This document shows, piece after piece, positions 56,231-64,000 of a stretch of 64,000 bases of DNA. A model generated the notes under the pieces. It had not been told where the DNA came from, ran no database searches, and saw only the letters and a program-made list of their open reading frames with translations. The translations under genes were made by a program, and so were the position numbers. Numbering within the stretch: position 1 is the first letter of the stretch; each line of letters opens with the position of its first letter. The stretch lies in contig OW204001.1 of NCBI GenBank assembly GCA_934047225.1, forward strand, positions 10,834,201 through 10,898,200, in the 5' to 3' direction. This DNA comes from Ypsolopha sequella (Eukaryota > Arthropoda > Insecta > Lepidoptera > Ypsolophidae).

Positions 56231-56528
56231 TTAATGAGTTTATGATTCCTGTAATTCAATTATTTTCTTTTTTGTTTGAAAGTTTATTTCAAGGTTTTAC
56301 ATCTACGTATTAAACTTTGTTTTTATTTTCAGTTTAATTATAAAAATTAAATCTTCGAAAACAGTTCGTCCTAAATGCCATCCATTTCCATGGTAAGATT
56401 CGTAATATTTTTTTACAGCTGACACTTCAACAATTAAATTAATGTTTCTCTTAGCTTAAAGTTGTCTCATTCATATATTTAAGAAATTACGTAATTTGGT
56501 TTTGTTATTATCCCTATAAAATAGCAAA
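56231..56528 (+). repeat. Dispersed direct repeat C, copy 2 (empty site)
   Basis: Same sequence as 53431-54005 without the hAT MITE: ATGATTCCTGTAATTCAATT is uninterrupted. It serves as the pre-insertion reference. Confidence 0.88.
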
Positions 56529-57288
56529 AATGTTGGTACTGAAAATTGAGTTTCCTTTAAATTCTCTGTAGAAAACGGCAATTTCATATGTAAAGACCTA
56601 ATATTATACTGTAGTAAAAACACATAAAAGCTAAAGAGATATTTTGATACTAAGTAGACAATGTATCTCAATGCTTTTTAAAATGACCCGAGTTCTTTTT
56701 ACAACGACGGTAAACGCCGCCTCGTTATTTTAAAACGACTCTCGTCTTGAAAATGGAAAATATGTATTGATGAAACAGTTGGAATACAGTCCAAAACAAT
56801 AATAAGTGCAAGCATAAATGAAGTTAGGTACCTACCTACAACCTAGCCTTTAGGTTGCGATAACATAAAAGTTGAGCTAACTTTTAGGTATAATATGTAA
56901 ACTAGTTTTGTTCAATTCGTCAAGTTGCACTACTTGAAGTTTTGCTCGCGCAAACTAGCTGAATTATATGATTGTTGACTTCTGAATATTCAATGAAGTA
57001 AACAACTGTTCGATTGCGGACTACTTTAAACTTAAACAAACTAGCTGAACAATTTGATTGTTGACTCATTTTGTAGCACGAGTTGATCGGGAACAATTAT
57101 CTCCAATAGTATTTAATACAAATCCCTTATAAATCCTCAGTAGAAAAGGTGGAAAATTTGGTTATCTTCAACGATACAAGTTTTTCATTGGACTCTTAAA
57201 CGAAACATGTTATCCGGAAGATGTTTGCTTCTGCAGGGTCACTGAGAAGACTCAGGAATTTTCTTCCAACAACTACCGAAATTGCGCT
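56529..57288. other. AT-rich stretch, nothing recognised
   Basis: AAACTAGCTGAA-TTGATTGTTGACT occurs twice about 95 bp apart (about 56954 and 57048). No gene. Confidence 0.35.
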
Positions 57289-57705
57289 ACGGAAAAAAAA
57301 TTGGCACTTTAAGGACTTGCATATCTACTTCAGTAAATATTTTATTATTTTGATAAAATAGTATATTATTTTTGGATTCTTTTTCTAGGGATCTGTTAAA
57401 ACAGAAACGCGTTTGGAGAAATTCGGCTCGATAGAAATATTTATTGAAATGAGGTTCTTTTCGACACCAACTCTCCTGGTTTGACAATTTAGAATGACAT
57501 ATAGACTGAAACTATATTTTATTAGGTGGGTTTTAACAGTATCCAGGACCTGGTTAAACGAAATTTTGATAGCAACTTTAGTACATTTTAAAATTAATAA
57601 AAAACCGACTTTTTGCTACTTTTCCACGAATCCGTCCCTCTCGCACTGAGGATTTTTTCGCATATGGAGTAACAGGGACGCTAAAACATTTACATATCGC
57701 CTTAA
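57289..57705 (+). repeat. Dispersed direct repeat B, copy 2
   Basis: Close match to 49876-50300 (see there), ending at CATATCGCCTTAAC immediately before the LINE relic. Confidence 0.9.
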
Positions 57706-57753
57706 CCCATTCTTGACTATTCGGACGTTTGCTATCTTGATTGAACTTCAGAA

Positions 57754-58160
57754 AAGTTGGATAAGCTTGAGCGCCTCCAAAATTTTGCCACTAGGTTTAT
57801 TTTCGGTCTTCGCAAATTCGATCACGTATCTGAGTTAAGTCACAGTTAGAGTGGCTGCCAATTTGCTTTTAACGGGATGCCCAAATTCTCTTTCTTCTTC
57901 ATAATATGCTGTTCAATCCTTTAACTCAAAAATATCTGTTTTTTTTTTTCAAATTCCCCTCGCTTTTGACGATAATGCTCTACGAAATTTGCTACTAACA
58001 ACGTCAGCTCACTCTTTCAATTTTTATGGTAACTCCTTTGCTGTTGAAACAGTCAGGCTGTGGAATGGCCTACCCATAACCATCAGGCGTGCTCCTTGAT
58101 TACCTGTCTTCAAACTATTTATTTGTAAAGGATATTTTTTTTCTTTGTAATATTTTCTAT
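57754..58160 (+). pseudogene. CR1/L2-group LINE C-terminal relic
   Basis: The plus strand reads KLDKLERLQNFATRF, IFGLRKFDHVSEL, nearly the same as residues 859-884 of the ORF at 19144-22122 (LDKLERLQNLCIRFVFGLRKYDHVSE). A TAG follows within a few codons. Further on, after frame changes, NSFAVETVRLWNGLP matches KSFTVNAVRLWNELP (residues 954-968). So about the last 130 residues remain, with at least one stop and several frame changes. It is a 5'-truncated old relative of the intact LINE. Confidence 0.85.
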
Positions 58161-59527
58161 AACTACCTCTGTTATCTCTACTATATAGTACTTACCGTAC
58201 AGTATTTTAAAATATGGATTAACACAGAACCAATCGATATACCAGAAACATTAGGGATTATCTAGTAAAAAGGGACGAATATGGCGCAAAAAATAGCTAA
58301 GGGATCCACCAGAGCCATATTCGAGGTATGTGACGTCATCGAAGATCATCAATTTATTTTTCCGGAATTCGCTTAGATTCAATTATGTTAAGGTGTGTTA
58401 ATTCGAAAACCATTTCGAGATTTAGGTTTAATTAGCCGTATTTTAAAACTTGTGGTAATACTTTTACGAAAAAGCTGCAACTTCCATTTGCCTTCTTGTG
58501 ACGTCACATGAGAAATGGCAGTTTAGAAATGTGTCCTTTTGTATCAAGATAAATTTATAATAATTTGCTTCCGACTGATTTGACAGCTAGATGACATACG
58601 AGTAGACCGACAGAGACGGACCACTTTTTTATATAAGCAATCACACATCACAATCTGTATAATGTCTAAAATTCTCATGTGACGTCATATCGGACAATTC
58701 TTTAAAAAGTAATGGTTAATTTATGTACCAAAATAAAGAAAACTATGTCCTAAAATGACGCACACAATCTGAAAAGTCATTTAAAAAAAAAATCTTTTCG
58801 AAGTTAAGGTATAAGAATTGTAAAAATAATATTCCAGTTACTCGTTTTTGTGAACCGCTTCGGAGTAACGCCTTACAATTTGACAGAGATACCTTCACTC
58901 TTGAGATTACAGTGTGTCAGCTAAAACCTGTCCCCGTATTTCCCGAAACCCGATAAATGAGGCAAGCCAGTAGAAAATTCACGCGATCGTGTAATCTTGG
59001 GCCTCCATTATTAAGATAGAGGTGAGGCTATGGCGGCTGACGACGTGACGAGGAATGGAAATAGCTGTTAAATTCTGGGGTGAACCGGGGCATCCTTGTA
59101 ACATACGCGTGGGGTAAATGGCATAGGTCAGGCATTATCTTCACGAAACGAGGAAAGCATTTTATTAGAGAGAAAGGAGGCTGACTCTGTCGACTGAACT
59201 GGCCGTTAAGCCAGTTCGGATTTAAAATATTCTAGCGTGTGTCTAGATGATAATGTCACACTTTTTTCCTTGTTGTGTCAACATTATTGTTCAGTTTAAA
59301 TAAAACTATTTATCCTGAAAATATCAGCGTATATTTTGGGTAGATCCGCTTCCTACTCTGTTAGAGCAATTGGTAGTTCGAATATCACGGAATTACCAAT
59401 ACATTTTAGTTGAATTTATTTACGAGTAGGTATACCTACTTAATCTACTTATAAGTAGAGATACATGAAAAAAGTAAAAAGTTATTTAAATAACCATTAC
59501 TTTATACAATAGACTAATTTATATAGA
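58161..59527. other. Unassigned stretch
   Basis: TGACGTCA-type words occur three times (about 58331, 58500 and 58680). A GC-richer part at about 58915-59215 has no coding signal I recognise. No gene. Confidence 0.35.
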
Positions 59528-59740
59528 GTGTTAAAATGAAGTTATGGAAGCCGGAAACTGGCAATAGTACTAGTCCACACGAACAACTTTTCGTTACAAA
59601 AATTAAGAAAAAACAGTTATTTCACACATTTTGATCGGGTAGCTTCACTTTTCTATGGAACAGCAGTTTTTTTTATGAAGGTTGTTCGTATGAACGAGTA
59701 CTATCACCAGTTTCCGGCTTCCACAACATTATATTAACAC
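59528..59740. repeat. Foldback MITE, 213 bp
   Basis: Left GTGTTAAAATGAAGTTATGG, AAGCCGGAAACTGG and AATAGTACT mirrored on the right by AGTACTATCACCAGTTTCCG, GCTTCC and AACATTATATTAACAC. The loop contains TTTTCTATGGAACAGCAG, similar to the loop of 30605-30870. Confidence 0.85.
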
Positions 59741-59747
59741 CCAGGTA

Positions 59748-60482
59748 TATGTTACTGTAAAATCCCGAACTGCGGTAAATCTTAGAATTTACCGGTAAAT
59801 CCTAAGATTTGCCAAGTCTCACCAGTAAAACTCCGAATTGTTCTATAATAATAATTAATTTCTGACTATTACCGGCATTCAGTCGGTAAATCTCAGGTTT
59901 TACCAAAGATACCAGTAAATGTTTGTTTTCAGAGTAAAACCATGCAGTTAATAATCGGAAACTATTTATTCCACATTACTCTCATTATTATTGTTAGCAG
60001 TCAAGTCTTAAAACATGTTTATTATGCTTTAGAAAAATAAAATGCAGAAAAAGTAACACAAATAAAAATTACTAATCACTACTTATAACACCTACTTTGG
60101 CTCATTAATCTAAACAGTCTTTTGATAATCATTTCGTTATTCGGTACAATCATTATTATTATTATTAGTCAGGTCTTAAAACGTGTTTATCATGCTTTAG
60201 AAAAATAAAATGCAGAAAAAATAAGAAGGCGTGGTAGCAGGGGGGTGGGGTTCGAGTGAGACACGAGTTGACACGGCTATAATTTCCTTTTTTTTTTTTT
60301 ATTTCGAACTTTTACCGGTGTTTTCGGTAAAACCTAGGATTTACCGACTGAATGCCGGTAAAAGTCAGAAATTGATGATTATTATAGATTAATTCGGACT
60401 TTTACCGGTGACGCTTGGTAAATCTTAGGATTTACCGGTAATTCCTAGGATTTACCGCAGTTTGGGCTTTTACAGTAACATA
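59748..60482. repeat. Foldback element, arms about 190 bp, inner duplication
   Basis: Outer TATGTTACTGTAAAA mirrored by TTTTACAGTAACATA. Both arms carry chains of the palindromic word GGTAAATCC/TAGGATTTACC, then GAATTGTTCTATAATAATAATTA-type and CCGGCATTCAGTCGGTAAA sequence. Between the arms, a unit with GTCTTAAAACATGTTTATTA and TGCTTTAGAAAAATAAAATG occurs twice (about 60003 and 60172). No coding sequence. Starts 7 bp after the previous MITE ends. Confidence 0.85.
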
Positions 60483-61167
60483 CAAATATTATTTAATTTT
60501 TTTTTTTTTATGCCGTAATTTTTTTAAACGCTTCTTTTTTTGATAGTCTTCATGGTAAAAAGGTTGTTGCAGTTGGAATATCCTGAAAATCAGTCGTTCA
60601 TTTCCACAAGCAATGCCACGCGCCAAGTGATTTCATTTCTTACTTCAACAATTTATTCTCCATTCTTTTACTGAATGAAATTATTTGCGTACAAAAATCA
60701 TGTGTAAATCTGCGATCGATATCTCTCATAAATACTCGTTTGGACAAAAATGTAAAAGCCTAAACAAAGCTAGAAAGGCTAAAAAGCGTTCGATGTATAA
60801 ACATTTCTACCCTGTTCAATGTTGCGTTGAAACGAGCAATCTCAGACCTCGAGCGAAAAGGAAATTATCGAAACTGTAAGCGATTATCGTTTACATCCCT
60901 TCTACCCTCGAAAATGAACCTTATCTTGATTGAATTTAAGTAGATTTTGGAGTCTCATTCTCTTAGGTTATCTTTGGTAAATGGATCGAACTCTCGGCTT
61001 TATTAACGCTAGTGTTTCTGTTTAGACACGTACTGAAGTGTCAATAAATGTTATAATATAACATGTTATTGGGTATTTTAATTATTTGTGAATAAGGGAT
61101 TGTGAAAACACTAGGCTAGATATAAAAATGATAAGTAACTAATAGATTAAAATGAAACAAAATTCCA
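60483..61167. other. AT-rich stretch, nothing recognised
   Basis: A basic 64-codon ORF at 60685-60879 has no domain and is not called. No bounded repeat is seen. Confidence 0.35.
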
Positions 61168-61220
61168 TCCATCCATCCATCAGCCTAGTTCATTCACTGC
61201 TGGACATAAGCCTTTTAAAT
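61168..61220 (-). mobile_element. (ATGG)n-tailed retroelement, tail only
   Basis: On the minus strand AAAAGGCTTATGTCCAGCAG, TGAATGAACTAGGCTGATGG and three or four ATGG units: only the last 50 bp of the element seen at 54378-54715. Confidence 0.75.
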
Positions 61221-61880
61221 TATTTGAAATAAAATTAAAATGAAATAATTAACTTTATTTTCAGAAGTAAGAATACCACCTAAACATTTTTCTGATGTCG
61301 ATAAATTAAATAACTACATACATTATCCTGAAAAGGATCCGCCCGCGCATACCGACAACTAGACATCCACAACATCCCATTTCATTTAAAACTCAGTTGG
61401 TACCTAAGTCCTGCAAAAGCCCTTTGTTTCTACCTCTTCAAGTGCCTGCCCTTGCTTGTGGTACAATTTATTAACATCACTTTGTTTTCTACATTTAAAC
61501 CGTTTATTTATTGGCACTGCCCTGTCAATAGCTCCGATTGACTTTAATTCAATAAATTGGCGCAAATAAAATTCATCATTTCATTTTCATTTACGTTGAA
61601 TAAATACCGTTTTGGTAATGAGCTTAAATTATGCTATCAATTACATTTCCGCTATAAAAAAATAAAAAATGGCAAGTTAAAATTATTATACGTAGGCGGG
61701 ATGATAAGTGGTTAGCCTACCCCACATTTTGTTGGATGGATGTATAAGAACTATTTGCCATTTTTCTCACTGGTTTTTTAGCTGCCAGTACTTAAGTTTT
61801 CATGTCAATCGTGCTGTCACTTTTTCGTAGATATTCATTTTGGAAAGTGTAGTTTTTTCATTTTCTCCAAAATTTATAAA
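61221..61880. other. AT-rich stretch, nothing recognised
   Basis: No gene. The last 60 bp before 61881 may be the 5' non-coding part of the mariner relic. Confidence 0.35.
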
Positions 61881-62667
61881 ATTGAGCAACGAGCCGTCAC
61901 AAAGGTTTTCTGTATGAAGGCGTTGAAGGGAGGAAAGATTTTCGAAGAGATGAAAGTTGTTTTAGGTGGAAATTCTTCATCGTATGCAACCATGGAAAAC
62001 TGTATGGCTGAGATTAAACAGGGCCGTACTAAGCGTTCAAGATGAACATGAACGCACTCCAGAAATGATCAGTAAACTCCATGATGTTGTTTTATAGCTT
62101 ATACTGTACGCATCTCTAAAGAACGGCTACAACACATTTTGTGTAAAGAATTGGTCATGACAAAAGGTGGGTGCCGCGTTCGCTTACAGTGGACCAGAAA
62201 CGTGCTCGAATGCTTTCGCGAGAATGTATAGACCGCTTCAGAAGCAATACCGCCGATTTTCTGCGACAATTTGTGACTACAGATTTATTTATTTATCATC
62301 AACAATATACTATCCTTACAGCTAGGCCAATGCGATAGTGAACATTCATCAAAATTATTCATCAAGATCTTCTTGGGTCCACCATTAAGTTCCAGAATCA
62401 AAAATTCTGTCAAAGCAGTGGACTGAGCTCGGATTTCTTGGTCCAAAGAAAGCTCAATCCATAAAATCAGTCGTAAAAGTCGCATTGTTTTTCTGAAATG
62501 CGAAGGGCATTTTAATGGTCAATTATCTTTCAAAAGGAGAAATATAACTGGAAAATACTACGCTGATCTAATAAATAAGTTACAAGAGCGTATTCAGGAA
62601 AAAATACCAGGGCTGGCAAGAACAAAAATCATTTTTTACCAAGACAATGCGCCCGTGCTCTCGTGAT
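61881..62667 (+). pseudogene. Mariner transposase relic, second family
   Basis: In shifting frames the plus strand reads IEQRAVTKVFCMKALKGG, SSSYATMENCMAEIKQGR (N-terminal helix-turn-helix), RISKERLQHILCKEL, then DRFRSNTADFLRQFVTTD-like sequence in a shifted frame, KYYADLINKLQERIQEK, and IPGLARTKIIFYQDNAPV (second catalytic Asp). It stops abruptly after QDNAPV, before the third Asp. There are many stops and frame changes. A T/A-rich piece at about 62281-62345 (TTATTTATTTATCATC) interrupts the region where the first Asp should be and may be a later insertion. This mariner is clearly different from the one at 15055-16361, which has HHDNAASH. Terminal repeats were not found. Confidence 0.8.
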
Positions 62668-62753
62668 TCCAATTATTATATAATAATAATATATATAATA
62701 CAATTTTACGAATAATATTGAAGTTATTATTTCATTTATTGTTTCTTCTAATT

Positions 62754-62820
62754 AATAAAAACTAACTGATGAACTGATGACAGCTCCATATCGTGGGCCG
62801 AAAACCTATTTTTATTATTT
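62754..62820 (+). repeat. Hairpin motif family, copy 5 (degenerate)
   Basis: TAATAAAAACTA, CTGATGAAC, CTGATGACAGCTCCA, TGGGCCGAAAA, CCTATTTTTATTA. TAATAAAAA pairs with TTTTTATTA around it. The GAAA and CTGATGA words are kept but the inner stem is imperfect. Confidence 0.5.
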
Positions 62821-64000
62821 TAATATAAATAAATAAACAAAAGAAACAAATAATTATTTAAATAATAATTTTATTATCTTATTTAAAACTTTCACCAAAA
62901 CGCAAATGTCACAAAAGTAGGTAACTTGCACCAAACTCTCGTGTATCAAGGTGGAGGATCACTCAAGCTCCTCGGGCGCACTCAAGCGAACATTCCTCTT
63001 TCAAATAATTTATTCTTAGACTTTCATTAAAATTTTAATACACATTCCTTTTAAGAATAATTGCAATGGAAGAGATTTTGTAATTTGAGAGTTTTTAATA
63101 TTTTATGTATGCACTTGTAGGGAGGCCCGTAGGAATAAAAACCAGTTGTGTCTGAAGTGTATTTATTTATCTTGCAGAATGTCGCAAAGCTACTCAACGT
63201 TTTACTTAGCTGCTAGGTTTTACATTTGTATCTATACGGGAACCCTAAATGAGGATCTGGAGCAGACTGCGTGGCTCGTACTCTTTATCCTCTCCAGCTT
63301 AGTTCAGCCTGATAACGCTTGGCATCTTGCAGGTGAAGCCTTTTCTCTGAATGGACTGAATGGCTATCGTATTCAGAGTGCTCTAGCTATCAAATGATCT
63401 ATTGATTACTGAGCGACCGACTTTTTTTTTGTGGGTGGCTTACTACGCTTTTGGCCGTCTGGCCTTTACATCTTTACCCGGACAAAAGGAGTGAACGCCG
63501 AAAACGTCCACCTCCTGTTGGTCTTGACCACTGAGCAACTGACGCTTGGGAGCGTAGCTGCCTTTTATATATTAGTGGAGTCAACGAGGAAATTTGTTGT
63601 AAAGAGACTTCCGAAAAATTCTCCCGCCAATGAAATTTGGCATGTGATGAAGTAAGGTAATATAGATTACAGATGTATAATAATAATAAGCCAACAAATT
63701 TTGTTACGAGAAGTTATGTATATCCAACGCGCGTGCATCAGAATGCGGGGAACGATGTAGGTACTCGACTGGTATTCGTCGTAGTTTGGTGTCATTTATT
63801 ATAGTTGATGCGTTTTACTATAGTTGTTACGTTACACACTTAATTTAGGACTAGTTGTGCTCGCAACTTCGTACCCGTGGAATTGTAGCTTATATACAAA
63901 AAGATTATATTTCATATTTTTGTCTGTCTGTTTGAGCACTCTAATCTTTGAAACTACTGAATAAATTTTCATGGGGTGTGCACAGGTAAATTTGGCATAG
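62821..64000. other. Unassigned stretch to window end
   Basis: ORFs of 83 codons (63146-63397) and 74 codons (63431-63655) lie in a GC-richer block. The first follows an acceptor-like TTTATTTATCTTGCAG, but neither contains a recognised domain. Part of the block (CTTTTGGCCGTCTGGCC, CCCGGACAAAAGGAGTGAAC) looks like dispersed repeat. No gene is called. Confidence 0.35.

Noticed and set aside
63146..63655. Two plus-strand ORFs, the first after an acceptor-like TTGCAG
   Set aside because: No recognisable domain and no donor of quality. Parts look like dispersed repeat. An exon cannot be excluded but is not supported.

Overview
The window looks like AT-rich, gene-poor nuclear DNA from an insect, most probably a moth or butterfly (Lepidoptera). 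Grounds: non-LTR retrotransposons whose 3' ends carry an AATAAAG-type signal and short tandem tails, a tRNA-headed SINE of the kind common in Lepidoptera, mariner and Helitron relics, hAT-type miniature elements, and many long foldback (inverted-repeat) elements. There is no bacterial gene organisation, no operon, no rRNA and no convincing host tRNA gene. No complete host protein-coding gene is visible. The sequence reads as intergenic or long-intron DNA made of nested transposon debris. Lepidopteran repeat-family recognition is from memory and is labelled as inference.

Layout. 1-5.2 kb: possible ends of an RTE-like element enclosing a double-zinc-ribbon pseudogene (+) and an internally deleted Helitron Rep/helicase N-terminus (-). 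5.2-14 kb: AT-rich DNA with foldback elements, an RTE-like remnant, dispersed repeats and one copy of an (ATGG)n-tailed retroelement end. 14.1-18.2 kb: a 0.94-kb head-to-head palindrome next to a 1307-bp mariner with clear TIRs, TA duplication and a decayed transposase, then a tandem duplication and another copy of the palindrome arm. 18.9-22.1 kb (-): the only long intact ORF, a 992-residue endonuclease/reverse transcriptase of a CR1/L2-group LINE. 24.47-28.02 kb: a 3.55-kb DNA-transposon-like unit ending CACTG...CAGTG, with a 90-bp minisatellite, a nested foldback and a nested retroelement end. 28.3-31 kb: a GC-rich repeat cluster, a SINE and foldbacks. 31-47 kb: mostly anonymous AT-rich sequence with LINE tails, SINE fragments, a decayed LINE C-terminus, a 1.8-kb foldback and two low-support or isolated exon-like segments, the better being a 32-bp microexon at 47767-47798. 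48.8-62.8 kb: SINE, paired direct repeats (one interrupted by a hAT MITE with exact 8-bp TSD), two foldbacks side by side, another LINE relic and a second mariner relic. The last 1.2 kb holds nothing recognised.

How parts relate: the one coding-competent unit is the LINE. Its 3'-end motif recurs in at least three truncated copies, and a C-terminal protein relic of the same kind lies at 57.75 kb. The most unusual signal is a small dispersed structure (copies near 8.9, 26.5, 39.3, 45.3 and 62.8 kb) with a hammerhead-ribozyme-like layout (CTGAYG, hairpin, GAAA, short loop, UH, stem closure). Two forms of its outer stem have different sequences that still pair. The second is the microexon candidate with a consensus TACTAAC branch point.
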